From Nephrocerus scutellatus (taxonomy: Eukaryota > Arthropoda > Insecta > Diptera > Pipunculidae): 64,000 nt of DNA. Location of the stretch: the NCBI GenBank assembly GCA_947095585.1, contig OX352763.1, positions 67,655,024-67,719,023 of the forward strand, written 5' to 3'. This document shows positions 34,003-48,352 of this stretch, piece by piece. Under the pieces are notes generated by a model that was not told the DNA's origin, searched no databases, and saw only the letters and a program-made list of their open reading frames with translations. The position numbers and the translations under genes are program-made. Within the stretch, counting starts at the first letter, position 1, and every line of letters begins with the position of its first letter.

Positions 34003-36300
34003 CCAAACCAGGGTGCGCACACAACAACAAGCAGCAGGATTGCACCAAATAGCCTATCCCACAACATCAACAAATTCATTCATCATAATGTGACTACCAG
34101 ACATGGCACATTAATCCAATGCTGTGCTTTATTAGAGTCAGGATCTCAGGTCAACATTATAACTACTAATCTGTGTGGAAAACTAGGTCTTCAAATAAAC
34201 AACAGTCCTTTGAACATAATCGGTATTGACGGTGTAAAACAAAATTCACAAAAATGTACTAACGTCAACATTCAGTCAGTATGAACCAATTACTCAAGAG
34301 TGATTGATGTCTTTGTCGTGGACATAATCATTCAGAACCAACCTAACCCCACAATCAACCCAGACAACTGGACAATGCCACAAAATTGTCCACTTGCCGA
34401 CGTCAATTTTTATAGATCTCAAGAAGCCGACATGCTCATTGGTGCGGAATTTTACAACGAAGTAATGATGGTCGGTCAAGCATCTGTCAGCTCAATGTAT
34501 AACAGCCCTTCGCTGCAAAACACTGTCTTCGGGTGGGTTGTGCTCGGAAAGGTTAAGAACTCACCAAGCGTTCAAGTAGAAGTCTGCGGCGTAAACATGA
34601 TTGATGAACATATCCAACGATTATGGGAAAAGGACGACTTGGATGGCACAGAAATCACACTTTCTCCGACCAAGTAACTATGTGAATAACAGTTTAAAGA
34701 AACATCATTTCGAAATTCTGAAGGTCGATTTGTGGTACGATTGCTATTTAAGGTAAGGAATAACTCCCTTGGGTCAGCAAAGGGAACGGCGAAACGCCGG
34801 TTTTATGCACTTGAACGAAAACTATCAAAAAATCCATTTGTACGAGGGCAACATGTGAATTTCATGTCCGAGTACAAAGATCTTGGTCACATGGAAGTTG
34901 TTGACGAAACTACAATGAAAAGCCCTCTTTTTGTCATTCCTCATCATTGCGTTATGAAACCAGAGAGCACCACGCCAAACCTGCGGGTAGTTCTTGATGC
35001 ATCGTGCAAAATGTCGACAAACGTATCTCTGAATCAGCTGCTACATACTGGACCCAAAATGCAGCAAGAACTTTTTGATGTATTCATACGGTTTCGTTGC
35101 ACACGTACGTATTCACGGGTGATATCGAAAAGATGTACCGACAGATTTTCATACATGATCTAGACACCCACATGCAACTCATTATGTGGAGAGATGACCC
35201 ACAAAAGAAACTTGAGTACTTCAAGCTGAAGACAGTTACCTACGGCACTATTGCAGCGCATTATCTGGCAATTAAATATTTAAAAACATTAGCGGATCAA
35301 AATCAACAAATTTATCCACTTGCATCAAAAATAACAAAACAAGATTTCTATGTGGACGATATTATGTCCAGAAGCAATGAACTTGACGAAGCAATAAAAA
35401 TGCAAGCTGAAGTCATTGAGATACTTGGCACAGCTGAATGCGAATACGTAAATGGTGCAGCAACTACAGTGCCCTACTGCAAAATGTCCCAGGAAATGAC
35501 ATTGAATTGAAATAAGATATAACGGAAGGGCAGATAAATGCTGTAAAGACCCTTGGCATCACTTAACTTGGAAGGCAAGATCTAATATCAATCAAAACAG
35601 CATGGTTAAGAACGAAATTACAAAGCGAACTGTACTTTCCGATGTCGCTCATATTTTCGATCCGATTGGTTTGTTAAGTCCAGTCGTAATTATCGCCAAA
35701 ATTGTGGAAATTGCATCTAGACTGGGACACGTCTCTCCCTGTCAATCTGCATACTAAATGGGAAGGCTTCAGACAGAATTTAAAATGCTTAGACGACGTA
35801 ACGATTCTCAGGCATGTATGCACGGATGATCCGAGCCATCTGATGCTTCAGAGGAGCCTATGGTTCGGTCATTAATATAAAAGCATCAGGCAAAACGCTA
35901 ATGTATTAAAATTGCTTTGTTCAAAATTAAGAGTCTCGCCCACAAAAATTGTTACGATACCACTTTAATTTCAAGCAGCAAGTTGCCGACACAGCTAGCC
36001 AATCGTTTGAAAGGCACATAGGGAATAAAACATTTGAAAACTTATTTTTGGACTGACTTACGAATTGTACTGAGTTGGATTTCCTCGGAATCATCTTCAT
36101 ATCAAACGTTTGTAGCGAACAGAATTTCACATATTCAACGAAATACGAACATCAAAATTCTGAGACATGTGGATGCAAAAGAGAATCCTGCAGATTACTT
36201 TGCAGCCGACCTACGTGTCGTTTACAGGGTCATCGTTTCTACGATTCCCTTCGTCAGAATGGCCTGGAGCACTAAAAGCATCAGAAGGATGCCTAGTTGA
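34003..36300 (+). pseudogene. pol remnant of array unit 2 (best-preserved type: DUF1758 protease, RT, A17/RNase H)
   Basis: The protease begins in the frame 33916-34284, whose first residues come from element D. ALLESGSQVNIITTNLCGKL stands where BEL elements normally have LLDSGSQ, so the catalytic Asp reads Glu. After a stop the protease continues at 34300-34677 (DNWTMPQNCPLADVNFYRSQ, LIGAEFYNEVMM, FGWVVLGK). RT follows at 34732-35163 (RRFYALERKLSKNPFVRGQH, PNLRVVLDASCKMSTNVSLN). It shifts frame near 35097-35163 into 35097-35510 (TGDIEKMYRQIFIHDLDTHM, FYVDDIMS). VLSDVAHIFDPIGLLSP (A17-like) is at about 35630-35680. The RNase H-like part at 36034-36300 ends without integrase because element D follows. 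The same breaks occur in units 2 to 5, so they predate the amplification. Confidence 0.88.
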
Positions 36301-37017
36301 GAAGAAAGTGCAAAACTGTAATGTAAAAAACCGGTAACAGAAGAGCATTTGATCTTAAAAAAAAACAACCCATAAAAATTAACATTTTTCATCCAAATTC
36401 TCTAATCGCAGAAATTGATATGGGAGCCCCTCGATCCTGGGCCATTTTATCATTTTATTGTAGGAGAAAATCATCGAAACAGACATTTGACATCAGATGT
36501 TAAAATTGAAAAAGCTCAGATCATTTTATTCTGAGCACTTAGAGCACGCTCATACTCTGAGCAAATAAGAAACACGAACATTTATCTTGAGAACTCTTTG
36601 ACTGCTCTGAACTAATTTATGAAAACGCCAAATGACAGAATATTGTGAAAACTTGTTGTTCTATCTGTAAGTTGATATCGACAACAAAAAAAACGACATC
36701 AATAAAAATACAATTCAGTAAATAAAAATGTAAGTTGAAGTAAGCATAAAACATGTATGTCTCGTTTCATTTTCTGGGTTCATTTGTGCGTGAGCTAAGA
36801 TTTCTCTCTCTCTCTCTCCACCACCAAAACCATGCAGCGCAGCCGACTGCGCAGCACACACCGCACAAAGTCCATAAAGGGCGACGAATATCTGATGCCA
36901 GTATAGATATTTAAAAAATGTATAAGGGCCTTGCGGCCGAACCCGAGACCCGATCACTACCAAATTTTCGAAAAAGTATTGTTTATTGGGTATACACATG
37001 TGTGTAAAATACAGCAG
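34003..37017 (+). repeat. Array unit 2
   Basis: 3,015 bp. It appears identical to units 3 and 4 at all compared sites, with diagnostic alleles GGTTTCGTTGC (about 35090), GGCATCACTTAACTTGGAAG (about 35555) and GCAAAAGAGAATCC (about 36175). Confidence 0.95.
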
Positions 37018-39315
37018 CCAAACCAGGGTGCGCACACAACAACAAGCAGCAGGATTGCACCAAATAGCCTATCCCACAACATCAACAAATTCATTCATCA
37101 TAATGTGACTACCAGACATGGCACATTAATCCAATGCTGTGCTTTATTAGAGTCAGGATCTCAGGTCAACATTATAACTACTAATCTGTGTGGAAAACTA
37201 GGTCTTCAAATAAACAACAGTCCTTTGAACATAATCGGTATTGACGGTGTAAAACAAAATTCACAAAAATGTACTAACGTCAACATTCAGTCAGTATGAA
37301 CCAATTACTCAAGAGTGATTGATGTCTTTGTCGTGGACATAATCATTCAGAACCAACCTAACCCCACAATCAACCCAGACAACTGGACAATGCCACAAAA
37401 TTGTCCACTTGCCGACGTCAATTTTTATAGATCTCAAGAAGCCGACATGCTCATTGGTGCGGAATTTTACAACGAAGTAATGATGGTCGGTCAAGCATCT
37501 GTCAGCTCAATGTATAACAGCCCTTCGCTGCAAAACACTGTCTTCGGGTGGGTTGTGCTCGGAAAGGTTAAGAACTCACCAAGCGTTCAAGTAGAAGTCT
37601 GCGGCGTAAACATGATTGATGAACATATCCAACGATTATGGGAAAAGGACGACTTGGATGGCACAGAAATCACACTTTCTCCGACCAAGTAACTATGTGA
37701 ATAACAGTTTAAAGAAACATCATTTCGAAATTCTGAAGGTCGATTTGTGGTACGATTGCTATTTAAGGTAAGGAATAACTCCCTTGGGTCAGCAAAGGGA
37801 ACGGCGAAACGCCGGTTTTATGCACTTGAACGAAAACTATCAAAAAATCCATTTGTACGAGGGCAACATGTGAATTTCATGTCCGAGTACAAAGATCTTG
37901 GTCACATGGAAGTTGTTGACGAAACTACAATGAAAAGCCCTCTTTTTGTCATTCCTCATCATTGCGTTATGAAACCAGAGAGCACCACGCCAAACCTGCG
38001 GGTAGTTCTTGATGCATCGTGCAAAATGTCGACAAACGTATCTCTGAATCAGCTGCTACATACTGGACCCAAAATGCAGCAAGAACTTTTTGATGTATTC
38101 ATACGGTTTCGTTGCACACGTACGTATTCACGGGTGATATCGAAAAGATGTACCGACAGATTTTCATACATGATCTAGACACCCACATGCAACTCATTAT
38201 GTGGAGAGATGACCCACAAAAGAAACTTGAGTACTTCAAGCTGAAGACAGTTACCTACGGCACTATTGCAGCGCATTATCTGGCAATTAAATATTTAAAA
38301 ACATTAGCGGATCAAAATCAACAAATTTATCCACTTGCATCAAAAATAACAAAACAAGATTTCTATGTGGACGATATTATGTCCAGAAGCAATGAACTTG
38401 ACGAAGCAATAAAAATGCAAGCTGAAGTCATTGAGATACTTGGCACAGCTGAATGCGAATACGTAAATGGTGCAGCAACTACAGTGCCCTACTGCAAAAT
38501 GTCCCAGGAAATGACATTGAATTGAAATAAGATATAACGGAAGGGCAGATAAATGCTGTAAAGACCCTTGGCATCACTTAACTTGGAAGGCAAGATCTAA
38601 TATCAATCAAAACAGCATGGTTAAGAACGAAATTACAAAGCGAACTGTACTTTCCGATGTCGCTCATATTTTCGATCCGATTGGTTTGTTAAGTCCAGTC
38701 GTAATTATCGCCAAAATTGTGGAAATTGCATCTAGACTGGGACACGTCTCTCCCTGTCAATCTGCATACTAAATGGGAAGGCTTCAGACAGAATTTAAAA
38801 TGCTTAGACGACGTAACGATTCTCAGGCATGTATGCACGGATGATCCGAGCCATCTGATGCTTCAGAGGAGCCTATGGTTCGGTCATTAATATAAAAGCA
38901 TCAGGCAAAACGCTAATGTATTAAAATTGCTTTGTTCAAAATTAAGAGTCTCGCCCACAAAAATTGTTACGATACCACTTTAATTTCAAGCAGCAAGTTG
39001 CCGACACAGCTAGCCAATCGTTTGAAAGGCACATAGGGAATAAAACATTTGAAAACTTATTTTTGGACTGACTTACGAATTGTACTGAGTTGGATTTCCT
39101 CGGAATCATCTTCATATCAAACGTTTGTAGCGAACAGAATTTCACATATTCAACGAAATACGAACATCAAAATTCTGAGACATGTGGATGCAAAAGAGAA
39201 TCCTGCAGATTACTTTGCAGCCGACCTACGTGTCGTTTACAGGGTCATCGTTTCTACGATTCCCTTCGTCAGAATGGCCTGGAGCACTAAAAGCATCAGA
39301 AGGATGCCTAGTTGA
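37018..39315 (+). pseudogene. pol remnant of array unit 3
   Basis: Protease frames at 37018-37299 and 37315-37692, RT at 37747-38178 and 38112-38525 (FYVDDIMS present), RNase H-like part at 39049-39315. The breaks are the same as in unit 2. Confidence 0.85.
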
Positions 39316-40032
39316 GAAGAAAGTGCAAAACTGTAATGTAAAAAACCGGTAACAGAAGAGCATTTGATCTTAAAAAAAAACAACCCATAAAAATTAACAT
39401 TTTTCATCCAAATTCTCTAATCGCAGAAATTGATATGGGAGCCCCTCGATCCTGGGCCATTTTATCATTTTATTGTAGGAGAAAATCATCGAAACAGACA
39501 TTTGACATCAGATGTTAAAATTGAAAAAGCTCAGATCATTTTATTCTGAGCACTTAGAGCACGCTCATACTCTGAGCAAATAAGAAACACGAACATTTAT
39601 CTTGAGAACTCTTTGACTGCTCTGAACTAATTTATGAAAACGCCAAATGACAGAATATTGTGAAAACTTGTTGTTCTATCTGTAAGTTGATATCGACAAC
39701 AAAAAAAACGACATCAATAAAAATACAATTCAGTAAATAAAAATGTAAGTTGAAGTAAGCATAAAACATGTATGTCTCGTTTCATTTTCTGGGTTCATTT
39801 GTGCGTGAGCTAAGATTTCTCTCTCTCTCTCTCCACCACCAAAACCATGCAGCGCAGCCGACTGCGCAGCACACACCGCACAAAGTCCATAAAGGGCGAC
39901 GAATATCTGATGCCAGTATAGATATTTAAAAAATGTATAAGGGCCTTGCGGCCGAACCCGAGACCCGATCACTACCAAATTTTCGAAAAAGTATTGTTTA
40001 TTGGGTATACACATGTGTGTAAAATACAGCAG
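37018..40032 (+). repeat. Array unit 3
   Basis: 3,015 bp, with the same diagnostic alleles as units 2 and 4. Confidence 0.95.
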
Positions 40033-42330
40033 CCAAACCAGGGTGCGCACACAACAACAAGCAGCAGGATTGCACCAAATAGCCTATCCCACAACATCAA
40101 CAAATTCATTCATCATAATGTGACTACCAGACATGGCACATTAATCCAATGCTGTGCTTTATTAGAGTCAGGATCTCAGGTCAACATTATAACTACTAAT
40201 CTGTGTGGAAAACTAGGTCTTCAAATAAACAACAGTCCTTTGAACATAATCGGTATTGACGGTGTAAAACAAAATTCACAAAAATGTACTAACGTCAACA
40301 TTCAGTCAGTATGAACCAATTACTCAAGAGTGATTGATGTCTTTGTCGTGGACATAATCATTCAGAACCAACCTAACCCCACAATCAACCCAGACAACTG
40401 GACAATGCCACAAAATTGTCCACTTGCCGACGTCAATTTTTATAGATCTCAAGAAGCCGACATGCTCATTGGTGCGGAATTTTACAACGAAGTAATGATG
40501 GTCGGTCAAGCATCTGTCAGCTCAATGTATAACAGCCCTTCGCTGCAAAACACTGTCTTCGGGTGGGTTGTGCTCGGAAAGGTTAAGAACTCACCAAGCG
40601 TTCAAGTAGAAGTCTGCGGCGTAAACATGATTGATGAACATATCCAACGATTATGGGAAAAGGACGACTTGGATGGCACAGAAATCACACTTTCTCCGAC
40701 CAAGTAACTATGTGAATAACAGTTTAAAGAAACATCATTTCGAAATTCTGAAGGTCGATTTGTGGTACGATTGCTATTTAAGGTAAGGAATAACTCCCTT
40801 GGGTCAGCAAAGGGAACGGCGAAACGCCGGTTTTATGCACTTGAACGAAAACTATCAAAAAATCCATTTGTACGAGGGCAACATGTGAATTTCATGTCCG
40901 AGTACAAAGATCTTGGTCACATGGAAGTTGTTGACGAAACTACAATGAAAAGCCCTCTTTTTGTCATTCCTCATCATTGCGTTATGAAACCAGAGAGCAC
41001 CACGCCAAACCTGCGGGTAGTTCTTGATGCATCGTGCAAAATGTCGACAAACGTATCTCTGAATCAGCTGCTACATACTGGACCCAAAATGCAGCAAGAA
41101 CTTTTTGATGTATTCATACGGTTTCGTTGCACACGTACGTATTCACGGGTGATATCGAAAAGATGTACCGACAGATTTTCATACATGATCTAGACACCCA
41201 CATGCAACTCATTATGTGGAGAGATGACCCACAAAAGAAACTTGAGTACTTCAAGCTGAAGACAGTTACCTACGGCACTATTGCAGCGCATTATCTGGCA
41301 ATTAAATATTTAAAAACATTAGCGGATCAAAATCAACAAATTTATCCACTTGCATCAAAAATAACAAAACAAGATTTCTATGTGGACGATATTATGTCCA
41401 GAAGCAATGAACTTGACGAAGCAATAAAAATGCAAGCTGAAGTCATTGAGATACTTGGCACAGCTGAATGCGAATACGTAAATGGTGCAGCAACTACAGT
41501 GCCCTACTGCAAAATGTCCCAGGAAATGACATTGAATTGAAATAAGATATAACGGAAGGGCAGATAAATGCTGTAAAGACCCTTGGCATCACTTAACTTG
41601 GAAGGCAAGATCTAATATCAATCAAAACAGCATGGTTAAGAACGAAATTACAAAGCGAACTGTACTTTCCGATGTCGCTCATATTTTCGATCCGATTGGT
41701 TTGTTAAGTCCAGTCGTAATTATCGCCAAAATTGTGGAAATTGCATCTAGACTGGGACACGTCTCTCCCTGTCAATCTGCATACTAAATGGGAAGGCTTC
41801 AGACAGAATTTAAAATGCTTAGACGACGTAACGATTCTCAGGCATGTATGCACGGATGATCCGAGCCATCTGATGCTTCAGAGGAGCCTATGGTTCGGTC
41901 ATTAATATAAAAGCATCAGGCAAAACGCTAATGTATTAAAATTGCTTTGTTCAAAATTAAGAGTCTCGCCCACAAAAATTGTTACGATACCACTTTAATT
42001 TCAAGCAGCAAGTTGCCGACACAGCTAGCCAATCGTTTGAAAGGCACATAGGGAATAAAACATTTGAAAACTTATTTTTGGACTGACTTACGAATTGTAC
42101 TGAGTTGGATTTCCTCGGAATCATCTTCATATCAAACGTTTGTAGCGAACAGAATTTCACATATTCAACGAAATACGAACATCAAAATTCTGAGACATGT
42201 GGATGCAAAAGAGAATCCTGCAGATTACTTTGCAGCCGACCTACGTGTCGTTTACAGGGTCATCGTTTCTACGATTCCCTTCGTCAGAATGGCCTGGAGC
42301 ACTAAAAGCATCAGAAGGATGCCTAGTTGA
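40033..42330 (+). pseudogene. pol remnant of array unit 4
   Basis: Protease frames at 40033-40314 and 40330-40707, RT at 40762-41193 and 41127-41540, RNase H-like part at 42064-42330. The breaks are the same as in unit 2. Confidence 0.85.
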
Positions 42331-43047
42331 GAAGAAAGTGCAAAACTGTAATGTAAAAAACCGGTAACAGAAGAGCATTTGATCTTAAAAAAAAACAACC
42401 CATAAAAATTAACATTTTTCATCCAAATTCTCTAATCGCAGAAATTGATATGGGAGCCCCTCGATCCTGGGCCATTTTATCATTTTATTGTAGGAGAAAA
42501 TCATCGAAACAGACATTTGACATCAGATGTTAAAATTGAAAAAGCTCAGATCATTTTATTCTGAGCACTTAGAGCACGCTCATACTCTGAGCAAATAAGA
42601 AACACGAACATTTATCTTGAGAACTCTTTGACTGCTCTGAACTAATTTATGAAAACGCCAAATGACAGAATATTGTGAAAACTTGTTGTTCTATCTGTAA
42701 GTTGATATCGACAACAAAAAAAACGACATCAATAAAAATACAATTCAGTAAATAAAAATGTAAGTTGAAGTAAGCATAAAACATGTATGTCTCGTTTCAT
42801 TTTCTGGGTTCATTTGTGCGTGAGCTAAGATTTCTCTCTCTCTCTCTCCACCACCAAAACCATGCAGCGCAGCCGACTGCGCAGCACACACCGCACAAAG
42901 TCCATAAAGGGCGACGAATATCTGATGCCAGTATAGATATTTAAAAAATGTATAAGGGCCTTGCGGCCGAACCCGAGACCCGATCACTACCAAATTTTCG
43001 AAAAAGTATTGTTTATTGGGTATACACATGTGTGTAAAATACAGCAG
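40033..43047 (+). repeat. Array unit 4
   Basis: 3,015 bp, with the same diagnostic alleles as units 2 and 3. Confidence 0.95.
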
Positions 43048-45345
43048 CCAAACCAGGGTGCGCACACAACAACAAGCAGCAGGATTGCACCAAATAGCCT
43101 ATCCCACAACATCAACAAATTCATTCATCATAATGTGACTACCAGACATGGCACATTAATCCAATGCTGTGCTTTATTAGAGTCAGGATCTCAGGTCAAC
43201 ATTATAACTACTAATCTGTGTGGAAAACTAGGTCTTCAAATAAACAACAGTCCTTTGAACATAATCGGTATTGACGGTGTAAAACAAAATTCACAAAAAT
43301 GTACTAACGTCAACATTCAGTCAGTATGAACCAATTACTCAAGAGTGATTGATGTCTTTGTCGTGGACATAATCATTCAGAACCAACCTAACCCCACAAT
43401 CAACCCAGACAACTGGACAATGCCACAAAATTGTCCACTTGCCGACGTCAATTTTTATAGATCTCAAGAAGCCGACATGCTCATTTGTGCGGAATTTTAC
43501 AACGAAGTAATGATGGTCGGTCAAGCATCTGTCAGCTCAATGTATAACAGCCCTTCGCTGCAAAACACTGTCTTCGGGTGGGTTGTGCTCGGAAAGGTTA
43601 AGAACTCACCAAGCGTTCAAGTAGAAGTCTGCGGCGTAAACATGATTGATGAACATATCCAACGATTATGGGAAAAGGACGACTTGGATGGCACAGAAAT
43701 CACACTTTCTCCGACCAAGTAACTATGTGAATAACAGTTTAAAGAAACATCATTTCGAAATTCTGAAGGTCGATTTGTGGTACGATTGCTATTTAAGGTA
43801 AGGAATAACTCCCTTGGGTCAGCAAAGGGAACGGCGAAACGCCGGTTTTATGCACTTGAACGAAAACTATCAAAAAATCCATTTGTACGAGGGCAACATG
43901 TGAATTTCATGTCCGAGTACAAAGATCTTGGTCACATGGAAGTTGTTGACGAAACTACAATGAAAAGCCCTCTTTTTGTCATTCCTCATCATTGCGTTAT
44001 GAAACCAGAGAGCACCACGCCAAACCTGCGGGTAGTTCTTGATGCATCGTGCAAAATGTCGACAAACGTATCTCTGAATCAGCTGCTACATACTGGACCC
44101 AAAATGCAGCAAGAACTTTTTGATGTATTCATACGGTTTCGTTGCACACGTACGTATTCACGGGTGATATCGAAAAGATGTACCGACAGATTTTCATACA
44201 TGATCTAGACACCCACATGCAACTCATTATGTGGAGAGATGACCCACAAAAGAAACTTGAGTACTTCAAGCTGAAGACAGTTACCTACGGCACTATTGCA
44301 GCGCATTATCTGGCAATTAAATATTTAAAAACATTAGCGGATCAAAATCAACAAATTTATCCACTTGCATCAAAAATAACAAAACAAGATTTCTATGTGG
44401 ACGATATTATGTCCAGAAGCAATGAACTTGACGAAGCAATAAAAATGCAAGCTGAAGTCATTGAGATACTTGGCACAGCTGAATGCGAATACGTAAATGG
44501 TGCAGCAACTACAGTGCCCTACTGCAAAATGTCCCAGGAAATGACATTGAATTGAAATAAGATATAAAGGAAGGGCAGATAAATGCTGTAAAGACCCTTG
44601 GCATAACTTAACTTGCAAGGCAAGATCTAATATCAATCAAAACAGCATGGTTAAGAACGAAATTACAAAGCGAACTGTACTTTCCGAAGTCGCTCATATT
44701 TTCGATCCGATTGGTTTGTTAAGTCCAGTCGTAATTATCGCCAAAATTGTGGAAATTGCATCTAGACTGGGACACGTCTCTCCCTGTCAATCTGCATACT
44801 AAATGGGAAGGCTTCAGACAGAATTTAAAATGCTTAGACGACGTAACGATTCTCAGGCATGTATGCACGGATGATCCGAGCCATCTGATGCTTCAGAGGA
44901 GCCTATGGTTCGGTCATTAATATAAAAGCATCAGGCAAAACGCTAATGTAGTAAAATTGCTTTGTTCAAAATTAAGAGTCTCGCCCACAAAAATTGTTAC
45001 GATACCACTTTAATTTCAAGCAGCAAGTTGCCGACACAGCTAGCCAATCGTTTGAAAGGCACATAGGGAATAAAACATTTGAAAACTTATTTTTGGACTG
45101 ACTTACGAATTGTACTGAGTTGGATTTCCTCGGAATCATCTTCATATCAAACGTTTGTAGCGAACAGAATTTCACATATTCAACGAAATACGAACATCAA
45201 AATTCTGAGACATGTGGATGCTAAACAGAATCCTGCAGATTACTTTGCAGCCGACCTACGTGTCGTTTACAGGGTCATCGTTTCTACGATTCCCTTCGTC
45301 AGAATGGCCTGGAGCACTAAAAGCATCAGAAGGATGCCTAGTTGA
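43048..45345 (+). pseudogene. pol remnant of array unit 5
   Basis: Protease frames at 43048-43329 and 43345-43722; a Gly to Cys change gives LICAEF where the other units have LIGAEF. RT is at 43777-44208 and 44142-44555, RNase H-like part at 45079-45345. Confidence 0.85.
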
Positions 45346-46055
45346 GAAGAAAGTGCAAAACTGTAATGTAAAAAACCGGTAACAGAAGAGCATTTGATCT
45401 TAAAAAAAACAACCCATAAAAATTAACATTTTTCATCCAAATTCTCTAATCGCAGAAATTGATATGGGAGCCCCTCGATCCTGGGCCATTTTATCATTTT
45501 ATTGTAGGAGAAAATCATCGAAACAGACATTTGACATCAGATGTTAAAATTGAAAAAGCTCAGATCATTTTATTCTGAGCACTTAGAGCACGCTCATACT
45601 CTGAGCAAATAAGAAACACGAACATTTATCTTGAGAACTCTTTGACTGCTCTGAACTAATTTATGAAAACGCCAAATGACAGAATATTGTGAAAACTTGT
45701 TGTTCTATCTGTAAGTTGATATCGACAACAAAAAAAACGACATCAATAAAAATACAATTCAGTAAATAAAAATGTAAGTTGAAGTAAGCATAAAACATGT
45801 ATGTCTCGTTTCATTTTCTGGGTTCATTTGTGCGTGAGCTAAGATTTCTCTCTCTCCACCACCAAAACCATGCAGCGCAGCCGACTGCGCAGCACACACC
45901 GCACAAAGTCCATAAAGGGCGACGAATATCTGATGCCAGTATAGATATTTAAAAAATGTATAAGGGTCTTGCGGCCGAACCCGAGACCCGATCACTACCA
46001 AATTTTCGAAAAAGTATTGTTTATTGGGTATACACATGTGTGTAAAATACAGCAG
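43048..46055 (+). repeat. Array unit 5 (mosaic)
   Basis: 3,008 bp. Its first half carries the alleles of units 2-4 (AGCCCTCTTTTTGTC at about 43967, GGTTTCGTTGC at about 44135). Its second half carries those of unit 6 (GCATAACTTAACTTGCAAGG at 44601, GCTAAACAGAATCC at about 45220). Private changes include ATTTGTGCGG (about 43483), AAGGAAGG (44567), TCCGAAGTC (about 44684), a shorter CT run (about 45846) and GGGTCTTGCGG (about 45964). Confidence 0.95.
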
Positions 46056-48352
46056 CCAAACCAGGGTGCGCACACAACAACAAGCAGCAGGATTGCACCA
46101 AATAGCCTATCCCACAACATCAACAAATTCATTCATCATAATGTGACTACCAGACATGGCACATTAATCCAATGCTGTGCTTTATTAGAGTCAGGATCTC
46201 AGGTCAACATTATAACTACTAATCTGTGTGGAAAACTAGGTCTTCAAATAAACAACAGTCCTTTGAACATAATCGGTATTGACGGTGTAAAACAAAATTC
46301 ACAAAAATGTACTAACGTCAACATTCAGTCAGTATGAACCAATTACTCAAGAGTGATTGATGTCTTTGTCGTGGACATAATCATTCAGAACCAACCTAAT
46401 CCCACAATCAACCCAGACAACTGGACAATGCCACAAAATTGTCCACTTGCCGACGTCAATTTTTATAGATCTCAAGAAGCCGACATGCTCATTGGTGCGG
46501 AATTTTACAACGAAGTAATGATGGTCGGTCAAGCATCTGTCAGCTCAATGTATAACAGCCCTTCGCTGCAAAACACTGTCTTCGGGTGGGTTGTGCTCGG
46601 AAAGGTTAAGAACTCACCAAGCGTTCAAGTAGAAGTCTGCGGCGTAAACATGATTGATGAACATATCCAACGATTATGGGAAAGGACGACTTGGATGGCA
46701 CAGAAATCACACTTTCTCCGACCAAGTAACTATGTGAATAACAGTTTAAAGAAACATCATTTCGAAATTCTGAAGGTCGATTTGTGGTACGATTGCTATT
46801 TAAGGTAAGGAATAACTCCCTTGGGTCAGCAAAGGGAACGGCGAAACGCCGGTTTTATGCACTTGAACGAAAACTATCAAAAAATCCATTTGTACGAGGG
46901 CAACATGTGAATTTCATGTCCGAGTACAAAGATCTTGGTCACATGGAAGTTGTTGACGAAACTACAATGAAAAGCCTTTTTTTTGTCATTCCTCATCATT
47001 GCGTTATGAAACCAGAGAGCACCACGCCAAACCTGCGGGTAGTTCTTGATGCATCGTGCAAAATGTCGACAAACGTATCTCTGAATCAGCTGCTACATAC
47101 TGGACCCAAAATGCAGCAAGAACTTTTTGATGTATTCATACGGTTTTGTTGCACACGTACGTATTCACGGGTGATATCGAAAAGATGTACCGACAGATTT
47201 TCATACATGATCTAGACACCCACATGCAACTCATTATGTGGAGAGATGACCCACAAAAGAAACTTGAGTACTTCAAGCTGAAGACAGTTACCTACGGCAC
47301 TATTGCAGCGCATTATCTGGCAATTAAATATTTAAAAACATTAGCGGATCAAAATCAACAAATTTATCCACTTGCATCAAAAATAACAAAACAAGATTTC
47401 TATGTGGACGATATTATGTCCAGAAGCAATGAACTTGACGAAGCAATAAAAATGCAAGCTGAAGTCATTGAGATACTTGGCACAGCTGAATGCGAATACG
47501 TAAATGGTGCAGCAACTACAGTGCCCTACTGCAAAATGTCCCAGGAAATGACATTGAATTGAAATAAGATATAACGGAAGGGCAGATAAATGCTGTAAAG
47601 ACCCTTGGCATAACTTAACTTGCAAGGCAAGATCTAATATCAATCAAAACAGCATGGTTAAGAACGAAATTACAAAGTGAACTGTACTTTCCGATGTCGC
47701 TCATATTTTCGATCCGATTGGTTTGTTAAGTCCAGTCGTAATTATCGCCAAAATTGTGGAAATTGCATCTAGACTGGGACACGTCTCTCCCTGTCAATCT
47801 GCATACTAAATGGGAAGGCTTCAGACAGAATTTAAAATGCTTAGACGACGTAACGATTCTCAGGCATGTATGCACGGATGATCCGAGCCATCTGATGCTT
47901 CAGAGGAGCCTATGGTTCGGTCATTAATATAAAAGCATCAGGCAAAACGCTAATGTATTAAAATTGCTTTGTTCAAAATTAAGAGTCTCGCCCACAAAAA
48001 TTGTTACGATACCACTTTAATTTCAAGCAGCAAGTTGCCGACACAGCTAGCCAATCGTTTGAAAGGCACATAGGGAATAAAACATTTGAAAACTTATTTT
48101 TGGACTGACTTACGAATTGTACTGAGTTGGATTTCCTCGGAATCATCTTCATATCAAACGTTTGTAGCGAACAGAATTTCACATATTCAACGAAATACGA
48201 ACATCAAAATTCTGAGACATGTGGATGCTAAACAGAATCCTGCAGATTACTTTGCAGCCGACCTACGTGTCGTTTACAGGGTCATCGTTTCTACGATTCC
48301 CTTCGTCAGAATGGCCTGGAGCACTAAAAGCATCAGAAGGATGCCTAGTTGA
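46056..48352 (+). pseudogene. pol remnant of array unit 6
   Basis: The protease frame at 46056-46337 is as in the other units. The second protease frame (46353-46808) carries a one-base deletion in the A run near 46681 and therefore reads out of frame to a later stop. RT is at 46784-47215 and 47146-47562 (FYVDDIMS), RNase H-like part at 48086-48352. Confidence 0.85.

Noticed and set aside
43345..43722. Treating each array unit's protease and RT frames as separate host genes
   Set aside because: They are identical decayed BEL pol segments sharing the same stops and frameshift in all units.
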